A stretch of 64,000 bases of DNA from Acetobacter thailandicus (GCF_011516655.1 NZ_WOSV01000004.1:62001-126000); one strand, 5' to 3'; shown: positions 28,301 to 35,967, numbered from the stretch's first letter. Translations and numbers: made by a program. The notes: a model not told the origin generated them from the sequence alone.

Positions 28301-29028
28301 ACGTGCTGTCGCGTATCCATGCGGGTAATCTGTATGTTAACCGTAACACGATTGGTGCTGTTGTTGGTGTGCAGCCATTTGGTGGGCAGGGCCTGTCAGG
28401 TACCGGGCCGAAGGCTGGTGGACCATTGATTTTGCGCCGTCTGCTTGCTCAGTCGCCAGAGATAGTATGGACATTCTCTGGTGAGAAACCTGTGGTGATG
28501 CAGGCATGGACAGACTGGCTTATCGCTGAAAAAGAGACAAAACTTGCCGGGCAGGCTCTGGTTCTTGGGCGAGGCAGTGTAGTCGATGGTGAATGCATGC
28601 TCCCAGGGCCGGTGGGTGAAAAAAATCTCTACCGTCTGGTACCCAGAGGCGCTGTATTGTGTATTCCTGCCACGAAAGAAGGGCTGTACAACCAGCTCTC
28701 TCTGGCGTTCTCAGGAGGGAATACGGTTCTGCTTCTGGCTGATGCCTCAATTGAGGGCTGGATCGCAACTCTTCCTTTGCTTGTTCAGAATGCAGTTACG
28801 TTTGTTGCCAGCGCTACAGAAAAGCCCTGCGCTGTGCTGCTGGGTGAGCGTGATGATGATGCGTTTGCCTATGCACGTGCAGCACTGGCTGAAGGGGATG
28901 GCCCGGTTGTTCCGGCATGGATTACCGGAGAGGAGCTTCCTCATGCGGAGTGCGTTATTGAGGAGCAGTCACGCAGTATTAATATTTCAGCCGCAGGTGG
29001 TAATGCCAGCCTCATGACGCTGAGCTAA
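25393..29028 (+). CDS. putA: Bifunctional proline dehydrogenase / P5C dehydrogenase
   Basis: 1211 aa enzyme that oxidises proline to glutamate. The FAD proline dehydrogenase barrel covers roughly residues 190-480 (SYDMLGEAAFT, GISIKLSALHPRY, RLVKGAYWDSEIKKAQ, RRLLENGANSSFVNQ). The aldehyde dehydrogenase half covers about 570-1020 (SPWNFPLAIF, Glu796 in AETGGQN, catalytic Cys830 in GQRCSALR). A further C-terminal domain of about 190 residues follows. There is no N-terminal ribbon-helix-helix, so unlike E. coli PutA it cannot repress its own gene. This fits the longer B-type architecture. It faces an amino acid permease convergently across a shared terminator. Confidence 0.96.
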   Translation: MPHHVTAAPAFSSRSSLRKAIIQSFRKPEAECVKTLTPAATLNDAEQKTAAELATRLTTALRAERRPGLVEMLVQEFSLSSSEGVALMCMAEALLRIPDTATRDALIEDKIGNGDWLAHISRDRPLFTNAAAWGLAVTGELVGKRDEKNLKNTLLDLVSRSSKPLIRRAVDTAMRLMGEQFVLGETIEQARENSTELEENGFAYSYDMLGEAAFTAKDAERYRRDYLNAIHAIGRSAKGSGVYERPGISIKLSALHPRYVRAQYERVMAELFPVVKELVLLARGYDIGVSIDAEESERLDLSLDLLEALCHVPELKGWHGIGFVVQAYGKRCPFVLDFMIDLARRSEHRLMIRLVKGAYWDSEIKKAQIDGQSDFPVYTRKCHTDISYLACARKLLNARDAVFPQFATHNARTVGSLYALAGKKFEAGSYEFQCLHGMGEPLYKQITGSAELRRPVRIYAPVGTHETLLAYLVRRLLENGANSSFVNQVGDDTLSVATLIEDPIVTAQRFEPYGAPHPEISKPADLFAPQRRNSSGLDLADDRVLSGLAAGLKGAPKTWKAAPVVFRQRVRSKERPVINPACHSDKVGVVASATPAMVTKAVDAAQAAQAEWAATAPSYRADIFDKAADQLEAQRYELLSLLSREAGKSLPNGVAEVREAVDFLRYYGATIRREFDNTTHKPLGVVVCISPWNFPLAIFIGQIAAALAAGNVVLAKPAEETPLIAAVAVSILHKAGVPQAALQLLTGEGDAGAALVADERVSGVMFTGSTAVAQLINRQLEKRRTHTGQPVPFVAETGGQNAMIVDSSALAEQVVADVIASAFDSAGQRCSALRLLCVQEECADHVLGMLRGAMNELRPGNPADLSTDIGPVITAEAAENITRYIEAFRTRGASVFSVPVPEHCSEGYFVPPTLVEIKAVKEMGGEVFGPVLHVLRYKQNTLDQLLNEINATGYGLTFGLHTRIEATVQHVLSRIHAGNLYVNRNTIGAVVGVQPFGGQGLSGTGPKAGGPLILRRLLAQSPEIVWTFSGEKPVVMQAWTDWLIAEKETKLAGQALVLGRGSVVDGECMLPGPVGEKNLYRLVPRGAVLCIPATKEGLYNQLSLAFSGGNTVLLLADASIEGWIATLPLLVQNAVTFVASATEKPCAVLLGERDDDAFAYARAALAEGDGPVVPAWITGEELPHAECVIEEQSRSINISAAGGNASLMTLS

Positions 29029-29048
29029 ACGGACCGTTTGTTTTTACG

Positions 29049-29087
29049 AAAAATACCGACTTTCATTACTGAGAGCCGGTATTTTTT
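29049..29087. terminator. Bidirectional terminator between putA and the permease gene
   Basis: AAAAATACCG at 29049-29058 pairs with CGGTATTTTT at 29077-29086, with an inner CTTTC/GAGAG stem. T runs lie on both strands because the stem base is A/T, so it can serve both convergent genes. Confidence 0.85.
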
Positions 29088-29099
29088 GCTTATCCGTGT

Positions 29100-30494
29100 T
29101 CAGGCTGTCTTTTTGTCGGATAGTACTGTCTGCTCCTGTGCCGTCCTGCGTGTGATCAGGCATGCCAGGGCATAACAGGCCAGTGACGTGCCCAGGCTTG
29201 CGATAGCTGTCATACGTTCATTGTGCCCCCACAGCATAGCAATGAAGACAAGTGTTACCGCGATCAGAGTACCATAATTTATATAAGGAAAGAGCAGCAG
29301 AGTATAATTTGCGGTGTCGCCGGTTTTTTCTGCTCTGCCTCGTGTGCGGATATAGGCTGCGACGATCATAGAGTAGACAACCAGGATGACACCCCCGCTA
29401 CAGCTAAGCAGAAACGCGAAGATCGTGTCAGGTGCAAGGATGGATGAGAATGCGACCAGAGTGCCGGCAATACTGCTGATAACAACGGCGAGGCGGGGTG
29501 TTTCGGTCTTGCCGGTGCGCGCCAGTCGTGCAGGTGCATCACCACTGGCGGCCAGTTCGGTCAGAATGCGGGATGTGACGTACATGCTGGAATTCATGCA
29601 GGAGAGAATAGCACTCAGTACGATGATACGCATTATCACGCCGGCACCGGGTATGCCCATGACATCCATTGCGGTGACAAAGGGCGATTTACCTGGTTCG
29701 ATATTCTGCCATGGCACGACCAGTAAAACCATAGCGACTGAAGCGAGGTAAAAGAGTGTGACCCTCGCCCCGATGCTGCGCGTTACCCGCGCAACATTCT
29801 GGCCGGGTTCGTGTGATTCTGCTGCGGCCACTGTTGCAATTTCTGACCCCATCATAGTGAACAGAATGGTTGGTACGATGGCGAGTACACTGGCAGGTCC
29901 AAAGGGAAAAAAGCCACCATGCCCCAGAAAATTGCTGGCAGCCGGCACCCCCGGGCCAAAGACATGCCCGACAAACAGAGCGGCAATGCCAATGAAAAGA
30001 AGAATGCTCATTACCTTAATGAGAGAAAGCCAGAATTCACATTCGCCAAAAACACGCGGGGCTGCAAAATTAATAAGTTTCAGGATGATAATCAGGCCGA
30101 TAGCCAGCACCCATATGGGAAGCTGAAGCCAGTCCTGCACGATCAGGGCGCCGGCAATGGCCTCACTTCCCAGTACAACAATCCAGAAAAACCAGTAAAG
30201 CCAGCCAGCTGTAAAACCAAGGCGTGGGCCGAAAGAAGCGCGGATATACGCGACAAAAGAGCCTTTGCCCGGGTGAGCCGCAACCATTTCGCCGAGCATA
30301 CGCATAATCAGAACGACAAGGATGCCTACCGCCAGAAAAGTTACAAGAACAGCCGGGCCAGTCACAGAAATGGCGGCACTACTACCAACAAAAAGGCCTG
30401 CACCAATGACACCCCCCAGGGCGATCATTGCAATATGGCGGCTTTGTAGCCCATCAGTATTGGTAGTTACTGCATTTTTATTGTTGTCAGGCAT
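29100..30494 (-). CDS. Amino acid permease (APC superfamily, AAT/GABA-permease type)
   Basis: 464 aa from the ATG at 30494, with about 12 membrane segments. The first segment carries the APC motif RHIAMIALGGVIGAGLFVGS, and the second GEMVAAHPGKGSFVAY. The GFTAGWLYWFFWIVV segment and CMNSSMYVTSR are typical of the GabP/ProY/AnsP branch. The adjacent putA suggests proline or a related amino acid, but this is inference. A longer frame to 30560 adds unconserved residues and is rejected. Confidence 0.9.
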   Translation of the reverse strand: MPDNNKNAVTTNTDGLQSRHIAMIALGGVIGAGLFVGSSAAISVTGPAVLVTFLAVGILVVLIMRMLGEMVAAHPGKGSFVAYIRASFGPRLGFTAGWLYWFFWIVVLGSEAIAGALIVQDWLQLPIWVLAIGLIIILKLINFAAPRVFGECEFWLSLIKVMSILLFIGIAALFVGHVFGPGVPAASNFLGHGGFFPFGPASVLAIVPTILFTMMGSEIATVAAAESHEPGQNVARVTRSIGARVTLFYLASVAMVLLVVPWQNIEPGKSPFVTAMDVMGIPGAGVIMRIIVLSAILSCMNSSMYVTSRILTELAASGDAPARLARTGKTETPRLAVVISSIAGTLVAFSSILAPDTIFAFLLSCSGGVILVVYSMIVAAYIRTRGRAEKTGDTANYTLLLFPYINYGTLIAVTLVFIAMLWGHNERMTAIASLGTSLACYALACLITRRTAQEQTVLSDKKTA

Positions 30495-30972
30495 GATATG
30501 CAGGGGTCCCTCACTCTGATATCGTAATGAATGGTTGCACATTCCAAAAGCGTTATGCAATTAAAATATTACACTCATGTAATGTGTGGAGAAAACAGTT
30601 TTTCGTGAGCCTGAGATGCGTTCTGAAGCTGCTGTTAAAATAATCTCTCCGGCATTGTAATTGTGGAAGTGAATATAATCAATATCACGAAATTTTTTCC
30701 AATAATATCAGGAGATTTTTTGTATAAATTAAAATAATTATTTTATTATGATTTTTGGTGTATTTTTATTTTTTTTCAATAATGGGGTTTTAATTTTTAA
30801 TTAAATAGTCATTTCCTTAAAATAATTAAAATTTTTCTTTTTTATAGATATTCCTGTTTTTTTAATCTGGCTGTACTGGCTGTGAGATAGCTCTCCTGCG
30901 TTGCAGATCACTTGATTTTTTTTTGTTTTACAGGAAGTTTGGGCATGATTTTTGGGGGAAGGAAAAACTCAA
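30495..30972. other. A+T-rich spacer with no gene
   Basis: From about 30660 to 30860 the sequence is dominated by runs of A and T. It separates the permease from a divergent small secreted protein gene. No ORF, tRNA or strong hairpin is seen. It could be a bidirectional promoter region or a nucleoid-protein binding site. Confidence 0.5.
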
Positions 30973-31389
30973 ATGAAGCTGTCTTCTGTCTGTAAGTTAT
31001 CAGCGTTGTCACTTGTTGTTGCAATGACCTGTTCTTCTGTTTCTGCTTATGCTGATCAGGCGCCGGGTGATGTTGGTACGCCTGCGCTGAGTGATGTCGA
31101 TTTGTCAGGCTTTGTTGCCAGCGCTGACCCTGTTGAGGTTGCTGGCTTGCTTAACTACTGCACTGAAACCAACTATGTTTCTTACGACGATGGTTTTCAG
31201 GTGCTTCAGTCTTATAACAAAAAGACAAATGCTGTGCCTGAGGGGCAGGAGGGCAACATGAACTATGCCCGTGGTACAGCCGGTCAGATGCTGGTTAACG
31301 GCAAAACTTATTCGTTGCCGATGTCTGTAGTTCCTGTTCGTGAAAAAGCCTGTAAAGCTGTGCTGGCACGTGCGAAAGCTGCGCTGTAA
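30973..31389 (+). CDS. Small secreted protein, DUF2501-like
   Basis: 138 aa from the ATG at 30973, preceded by GGAAGG. The Sec signal peptide runs to about SAYA. The mature protein has two cysteines, in GLLNYCTETNY and REKACKAV, spaced as in DUF2501 (YjjA-like) periplasmic proteins, where they probably form a disulfide. Function is unknown. The family assignment rests on the cysteine context and size and is tentative. It stands alone behind the A+T-rich spacer and is followed by a hairpin. Confidence 0.72.
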   Translation: MKLSSVCKLSALSLVVAMTCSSVSAYADQAPGDVGTPALSDVDLSGFVASADPVEVAGLLNYCTETNYVSYDDGFQVLQSYNKKTNAVPEGQEGNMNYARGTAGQMLVNGKTYSLPMSVVPVREKACKAVLARAKAAL

Positions 31390-31400
31390 GAATAGTCTGA

Positions 31401-31429
31401 AGAAGGCTGGTCATATTGGTCAGTCTTCT
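31401..31429 (+). terminator. Hairpin after the DUF2501-like gene
   Basis: AGAAGGCTG at 31401-31409 pairs with CAGTCTTCT at 31421-31429 (one G-T pair) over an 11-base loop. It lies 11 bases past the stop. No T run follows. Confidence 0.55.
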
Positions 31430-31497
31430 CTGGAATTGAATATCGTATAGAAAAATAAAAATTCCGGGTTTATTGCGGTGAAAGAAAACAGAAAATA

Positions 31498-31779
31498 TCA
31501 GCTTTTTTCTGGTTTTTCTGCAGGCTGATATGGCCGGTCTGAGAAGAGATTTTCGGCGCTTAGAGAATGCATTAAAGCAAAGCGCGGTGTACCGTTAATT
31601 GATTCGTTCCACATTTTTAAGGGACGAACCCAGTAAGTGCCGTGTTCCTCACTGCGGTAAGTAACAAGCCATTCTTCGGTTTCGCTATGACGTCCCACGC
31701 AGATCAGTGTATAAAGATCGCCTTTATAGTGCCTGTATAAGCCGGGGCATGGATGTTCCGGGGGCGTGGTTTCGGACAT
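31498..31779 (-). CDS. DUF1653 family protein
   Basis: About 93 aa. The core PGLYRHYKGDLYTLICVGRH followed by SETEEWLVTYR and TYWVRPLKMW is the DUF1653 signature, a small beta-rich domain of unknown function. Possible starts are 31779, 31800 and 31818. I chose 31779 because it begins ten residues before the conserved core and does not cover the ribosome site of the divergent gene. The 5' end therefore lies almost on top of the start of the next gene. Confidence 0.8.
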   Translation of the reverse strand: MSETTPPEHPCPGLYRHYKGDLYTLICVGRHSETEEWLVTYRSEEHGTYWVRPLKMWNESINGTPRFALMHSLSAENLFSDRPYQPAEKPEKS

Positions 31780-31798
31780 CTTGTGAGGGTAAGTTTTC

Positions 31799-32398
31799 AT
31801 GGCCAGAATGTGTTCCATAACAGGTCAGAAGAGTGCAGTGTTGAAAAAACAAGTCATTATGTGTGCTGTCATCACTGGTCTTTTATCAGCCGGCGGATCC
31901 TCCTTCGCCAGGCAGGCCAGGTACAGTAACAATGTCTCATCTCTGGCAGGGCATCAGGTGGTGCTGACACGTCAGCCAGGGGGCGAGCTTGATACCATAG
32001 CACGTAAGTTAAATGCCGATGATCTGGCAACAGCTGCCCGTCATAAAGAAATACCTCTGGTGCTTGTAGGTTCAGCAGCTCTTTCTCCTGACGGGCGGGA
32101 TACGGCCTTATTTGTTCAGGTGCAGTCTGCAAGTCTGTGTGGCTCTGCCGGATGTTCAACGGATGTTTATCTTAAAAAAGCTGACGACTGGGTTAAAATT
32201 CTGGATTCTGTCAGTGGTCCGGTGACGGTCCTTCCGCGCAGGCATGATGGTATGTATGATATAGTCGTTGATGGTACAGACCGCTGGGTCTGGAGAAACG
32301 GCGCCTATCATGACACGCTGACTTTAACTGATGGTCCGTCAGTAACGAAGCCTGCCCCCAAAAAACCACATGAAGTTCATACAGGTTTGCGTGGCTAA
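31799..32398 (+). CDS. Secreted or periplasmic hypothetical protein
   Basis: 199 aa. The ATG at 31799 has GAGGG nine bases upstream; later GTG/TTG starts near 31838 would place the hydrophobic signal (QVIMCAVITGLLSAGGSSFA) closer to the N-terminus. The mature part has a CGSAGC pair, and short beta-like stretches ending in DRWVWRNGAYHD. That reads like a small beta domain stabilised by a disulfide. The family is not recognised. It may be expressed with the membrane protein gene 44 bases downstream. Confidence 0.65.
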   Translation: MARMCSITGQKSAVLKKQVIMCAVITGLLSAGGSSFARQARYSNNVSSLAGHQVVLTRQPGGELDTIARKLNADDLATAARHKEIPLVLVGSAALSPDGRDTALFVQVQSASLCGSAGCSTDVYLKKADDWVKILDSVSGPVTVLPRRHDGMYDIVVDGTDRWVWRNGAYHDTLTLTDGPSVTKPAPKKPHEVHTGLRG

Positions 32399-32442
32399 TA
32401 ATACAGCAGTCTGAAATGATAGCTGAAAACGAGTTGTAATTT

Positions 32443-32733
32443 ATGTCTTCTTCTGCTCCCGGTAGCGTTCGTCTCACTCTTATCAAAACATTGCTCACAG
32501 TTGGTCTGACGGTGGTGCTGGTTATGGGGATGCGGTTTTTTCTCACCGTATTGCCGCGTGTAGATGCTGCCACTGGTGGGCATGCTGGTGCAGATATTCT
32601 GAGGATTCTGACGGGAGATGGTAGTCTCACACGTCAGAAGATAGTAACGGGTTGTTTGCTTCTGGTGTGCTTTCTGCTTGCTTTGTTTTTGCTGTGGGTG
32701 GGGCAAATTATTCTGAAAAGAATTAAAACATAA
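32443..32733 (+). CDS. Small two-helix membrane protein
   Basis: 96 aa. Two hydrophobic segments (about residues 13-36 and 67-90) flank a short polar loop, with a basic C-terminus LKRIKT. No family is recognised. It lies 44 bases after the secreted protein gene and is convergent with the DUF423 gene. The length and topology are the only clues. Confidence 0.6.
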   Translation: MSSSAPGSVRLTLIKTLLTVGLTVVLVMGMRFFLTVLPRVDAATGGHAGADILRILTGDGSLTRQKIVTGCLLLVCFLLALFLLWVGQIILKRIKT

Positions 32734-32743
32734 AAATCTGTTT

Positions 32744-33160
32744 TTATGGATGAGGCCCGGAGTTCTCGCTTCTGCTCTTACAGAAAGCCCATGAGTAAGC
32801 GAGAATACACCATGAGATGATCAGAAGGCTGCCGCCGGTGGGGGCGATATGAAAAGCACGATGACCACTAAAGGCCGTATAACAGACGCCAGATACAAAC
32901 ATGAGCGTGCCTGTCAGTAAACCGAAGCCTGCAATAAGGGTAAGGCGAGGCACGTGTCGTGGAAGTCTGAGGCCGATAGAAATAAGTGCAAGGGCATGCC
33001 ACATTTGCACATCTGTTGCGTTATGCAGCATAGCCCGCCCGCCCTGTGCCAGTTGTTCATCCGGCAGATGCGCTGCCAGAGCGCTCATTATGACAGCAGA
33101 GGCAGCAAGCAGAGCGCCACAAACACACCATATACGTGTAATAACTGAAAAAGCAGGCAT
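32744..33160 (-). CDS. DUF423 family membrane protein
   Basis: 138 aa from the ATG at 33160, preceded by AAAGGAAG. It has four hydrophobic segments. The first helix carries CGALLAASAVIMSALAAH, and later segments include WHALALISIG and the conserved FSGVCYTAFSGHR-like region (here FVSGVCYTAFSGHR). These identify DUF423 (YgdD/TMEM256-like), whose function is not known. A longer frame to 33250 is rejected. Confidence 0.82.
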   Translation of the reverse strand: MPAFSVITRIWCVCGALLAASAVIMSALAAHLPDEQLAQGGRAMLHNATDVQMWHALALISIGLRLPRHVPRLTLIAGFGLLTGTLMFVSGVCYTAFSGHRAFHIAPTGGSLLIISWCILAYSWAFCKSRSENSGPHP

Positions 33161-33199
33161 AAAAGCTTCCTTTAATATTCGGTTTAAAAGGATAAGGTT

Positions 33200-33763
33200 A
33201 TGAGCATTCGCATAGATCGTGTTGTGACACGAGGGGGAGATAGCGGACAAACCTCACTGGGTGACGGAAGCCGTGTATCTAAACATACAGCCAGGGTAGG
33301 AGTAATTGGTAGCCTGGATGAGCTGAATGCTGCGGTGGGTTTGTTAAGGGCACATGTTCCCGATGAGTCTCCTGTCAGTCAAACTTTGATGCAGATACAG
33401 CATTTGTTGTTTGATATGGGCGCTGATATCTGCTGTCCTGAGGCAGCAAAAAAAGCAGAGCGGGCGGCACGTATTACAGAAGAGCTTCTGCTGTGGGTTG
33501 AGCAGGAAACGTTTGCGCTGCAGGAGAGACTGGCGCCGTTGACCAGCTTTGTATTGCCAGGTGGCAGTATTGCAGCGGCGTGGGCTCATATGGTGCGAAC
33601 TCAGGTGCGTCGTACAGAACGGGATTTCGTTACTTTAATGCAGGAAGAAGAGGTGAATAAAAAGATATTAAAAATACTTAACAGATTGTCGGATTATTTT
33701 TTCGTTCTCGCCAGACATTTTAACGATGATGGTAAAAAAGATATTTTATGGAAAATTAAATAG
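33200..33763 (+). CDS. Cob(I)alamin adenosyltransferase, PduO type
   Basis: Adds the 5'-deoxyadenosyl group from ATP to cob(I)alamin to form coenzyme B12. 187 aa. The ATP-binding N-terminus reads TRGGDSGQTSLGDG, then GSLDELNAAVGLL; the C-terminal helix has VRTQVRRTERDFV, the Arg-rich active-site signature. AAGGATAAGG lies before the ATG. It is monocistronic between DUF423 (divergent) and an A+T-rich spacer. It links functionally to cbiD at the left edge. Confidence 0.93.
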   Translation: MSIRIDRVVTRGGDSGQTSLGDGSRVSKHTARVGVIGSLDELNAAVGLLRAHVPDESPVSQTLMQIQHLLFDMGADICCPEAAKKAERAARITEELLLWVEQETFALQERLAPLTSFVLPGGSIAAAWAHMVRTQVRRTERDFVTLMQEEEVNKKILKILNRLSDYFFVLARHFNDDGKKDILWKIK

Positions 33764-34199
33764 TATTTTTTATTAACTTTAATTTAAAAAAAACTATAAA
33801 TTTATATATTTTTTTAATTTTTTTTGTCTTTATTGAGTGTTTTTTGTTCTTATTTAAATAAAAAATGGCTATTTATTTAAAGTTAATTATATTTTTTTAA
33901 AATAAAATTCACATTATATATTATTTTTGATTGTTTTTGAGGGATGTTTTGTGAGTAGTGAAAGTATTTTTGATTGGAAAAAAAATCTGAGTATGTTATC
34001 TGTCAGTTAAAGAAATTATTTTCTCTTATATGTTAAGAAAAAGAGATTAATTTCTACAGTATTTTAATCATTTAACGGCGTGCCATAAACATGGCGTATG
34101 TAATGCATCAGAAGGAAGTGAAGAGTTATTTCTCTGATTTCTGAAAAGAGAAGATTTTAGAATTTCTTCTGATGTATCAAGAAAGTAAAAAGTATAATA
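33764..34199. other. Extremely A+T-rich island with structured 3' end
   Basis: From 33764 to about 33960 the sequence is nearly all A and T, far from the surrounding composition. No gene or DnaA box (TTATNCACA) is seen. The last 120 bases hold two hairpins: GCCAT/ATGGC at 34082-34095, and a long one at 34103-34177 directly before the AT-hook gene. Confidence 0.6.
34103..34177 (+). promoter_or_regulatory. Long leader hairpin upstream of the AT-hook gene
   Basis: ATGCATCAGAAG at 34103-34114 pairs along all 12 positions (one G-T) with CTTCTGATGTAT at 34166-34177. Inside, TTCTCT at 34130-34135 pairs with AGAGAA at 34147-34152. The outer stem ends 22 bases before the ATG at 34200. It could control translation or mRNA stability, or be a binding site when read as DNA. 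Confidence 0.5.
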
Positions 34200-34907
34200 A
34201 TGGTAAGTATTATAAAAGCAGCGGCATCATCTTCATTTTTTTCAAAGCCTGAGAAAAGCCAGGAAGAGGCAAGCGAAGAAGAATCACTTCGTAGTGCCCT
34301 TGAGCGCATGGGTTCTTCTCATCAGAGTCGTGCACAGGCTGTTCAGCGCGCGCAGGGTGACGGCAATCAGCTCAGACGTCGTCGTTTTGTAAAAGACGGT
34401 GATGTACAGGTTGAAAAGCACTCTCTGGCCGGTATTAAGCCAAGAGCACTTGCTTCAGTGCAGGCAAGTGGTACAGCGCGTACAGTTCATTTCTCATCAG
34501 GTAGTACAGGCGACAGCGAGCTGGTGCATTTGCGGCGTTTGCTGGCGACCGAGAAAAAGCGCGCAGAAGAAGCCTCACGTTTGATCGAGGATATGCAGCA
34601 TACAAATAAAGCGCTGACTACACGTCAGGTTCATGCTGACCTTGAGGTGACAGAGCTGAAAGTGAAGCTTGAAGAAGCTGAAACTAAAGTTGTAGCTCAG
34701 ACCCGCATTATCAGAGGTCTTCAGTGGGACCTTGAGCGTTGCGAGGAAGAAATGCATGGCCTGCGCAAACGTCTCGACGCGAAGCCACGTGGTCGCCCTC
34801 GTAAAGAGGTATCTGCGGCTCCGGTTGTGGAAAAAGACTTTGAGAGTGAAAGCAATGCTGATGTCACAGATAGTGAGCCACAGCCTGTAAAATGGTGGAA
34901 AGACTAA
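34200..34907 (+). CDS. AT-hook, coiled-coil protein (putative nucleoid-associated or regulatory)
   Basis: 235 aa. The N-terminal third is low complexity with a basic patch LRRRRF (58-63). Residues about 107-192 are charged heptads and should form a coiled coil. Residues 195-202, KPRGRPRK, are a textbook AT-hook (GRP core flanked by basic residues), which binds the minor groove of A/T DNA. An acidic tail follows, ending in VKWWKD. No enzyme motif is present. The combination suggests a dimeric A/T-DNA-binding or nucleoid protein. It sits beside the most A+T-rich island in the window, so self-binding is plausible. The ribosome site is weak. The function is inferred. Confidence 0.75.
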   Translation: MVSIIKAAASSSFFSKPEKSQEEASEEESLRSALERMGSSHQSRAQAVQRAQGDGNQLRRRRFVKDGDVQVEKHSLAGIKPRALASVQASGTARTVHFSSGSTGDSELVHLRRLLATEKKRAEEASRLIEDMQHTNKALTTRQVHADLEVTELKVKLEEAETKVVAQTRIIRGLQWDLERCEEEMHGLRKRLDAKPRGRPRKEVSAAPVVEKDFESESNADVTDSEPQPVKWWKD

Positions 34908-34934
34908 AATTCTGTGTACAGATAAAGGGAGCAG

Positions 34935-35408
34935 ATGAAATTATTTTCGTCTAAGTCACTGCTCGTTGTTGTATTTGTAAATATAGCGTGCGGTGTCGTA
35001 TTTTTGTCTGTGCCGATTTTTATTGAAGGTTTTCTTTCTCTTTTTAAAAATGTTTTTGATATTTTAATTTTGCCGTTTTCATTTTTATTTAAAATTATGG
35101 GCTGGTCGGCACGAGTTTCTTCTCTCGATCAGCTTTCTCACGGGCTGATAAAGGGAGGCAGATATAATCTGTTTCCCAGATTGTGTTCAGTTATATTTCT
35201 TATTTTATCAGGAAGCTGTTCAGCGTTGACGCTTGATAATATCGGTGACAGATTTTCTGTATTTTTACTTTGTCTGGCACCGGCATTTTTGCTGGCATCC
35301 TGTTTTTTGTCTGGTATATCCCTGTCCTGTATTATGATCCCTGCGTTTCTGGTGCAGTTGTATTTTCTTGCATTTTGTAAAGCTGAGTATTCTGCTGGCA
35401 GAAAATAA
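34935..35408 (+). CDS. Hypothetical membrane protein
   Basis: 157 aa with four or five hydrophobic segments, starting 27 bases after the AT-hook gene and preceded by AAAGGGAG. Codon use is visibly A+T-rich compared with neighbours. No family is recognised. It probably shares a transcript with the AT-hook gene. A weak hairpin (CGGG/CCCG) with a seven-T run follows the stop. Confidence 0.6.
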   Translation: MKLFSSKSLLVVVFVNIACGVVFLSVPIFIEGFLSLFKNVFDILILPFSFLFKIMGWSARVSSLDQLSHGLIKGGRYNLFPRLCSVIFLILSGSCSALTLDNIGDRFSVFLLCLAPAFLLASCFLSGISLSCIMIPAFLVQLYFLAFCKAEYSAGRK

Positions 35409-35622
35409 AAGCGGGTTATGAGATGCGCCCGGTTTTTTTATAGTTCATTATAAATCAGTATGATCAGAGTGTTGTAATGTAATTTACAAACCAGTTTCTG
35501 ATCGTTTACAGGTTAGTTTTTATCCCCCAAAATGGTTATAATCCTGTTTGTTAGCATACTCGCGGAGAGGGGCCTGTGCCTTCGTTTGGGGTCTGTATTA
35601 GAATTAAGTAAGGAATAATTAC

Positions 35623-35922
35623 TTGTTGTTCATGATATTCATTTTACTCATGCGTCTTTTGAACATTTATTGCTGGGTTCTGCTTGCTTCATGTATTTTT
35701 ATCAATTTGTGTATTTTTGGGGTGCTTGATGCCCGTAAAAGCTTCGTTCAGAGAGCAGGATATTTCCTTGAGGCCGTAACAGAGCCTGTTCTGGCTCCTG
35801 TCAGGAGAATTTTGCCCGATCTTGGCGGTGTTGATTTTAGTCCTATGGTTGTACTTCTTCTGATCCGCTATGCCGTGCAACCTGGTCTGATAGAGGTTTT
35901 TCGTTATATATTAGCAGGCTAA
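35623..35922 (+). CDS. YggT family membrane protein
   Basis: 99 aa, two membrane segments. The middle motif EPVLAPVRRILPDLGGVDFSP is the YggT signature (EPxLxPxRRxxP followed by DxSP). YggT proteins are linked with osmotic tolerance or septum placement in various bacteria, with no biochemical function fixed. The frame opens at a TTG at 35623, with an ATG at 35632. AAGGA lies upstream and suits the TTG better. It ends just before a strong terminator. Confidence 0.85.
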   Translation: MLFMIFILLMRLLNIYCWVLLASCIFINLCIFGVLDARKSFVQRAGYFLEAVTEPVLAPVRRILPDLGGVDFSPMVVLLLIRYAVQPGLIEVFRYILAG

Positions 35923-35935
35923 GCGGATGCAGCAG

Positions 35936-35967
35936 CCTGCCTCAGATCAGTTCTGAGGCAGGTTTTT
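35936..35967. terminator. Terminator shared by yggT-like gene and photolyase
   Basis: CCTGCCTCAG at 35936-35945 pairs exactly with CTGAGGCAGG at 35953-35962, loop of 7, then five T. The photolyase stop codon (reverse) lies in the loop at 35947-35949, so this hairpin is part coding on one strand. Confidence 0.88.

Noticed and set aside
33764-33960. Chromosomal replication origin
   Set aside because: Very A+T-rich, but no DnaA boxes and none of the usual origin neighbours are present.
35411-35438. Terminator after the 34.9 kb membrane protein gene
   Set aside because: Only a 4-pair CGGG/CCCG stem precedes the T run; too weak to list as a feature.
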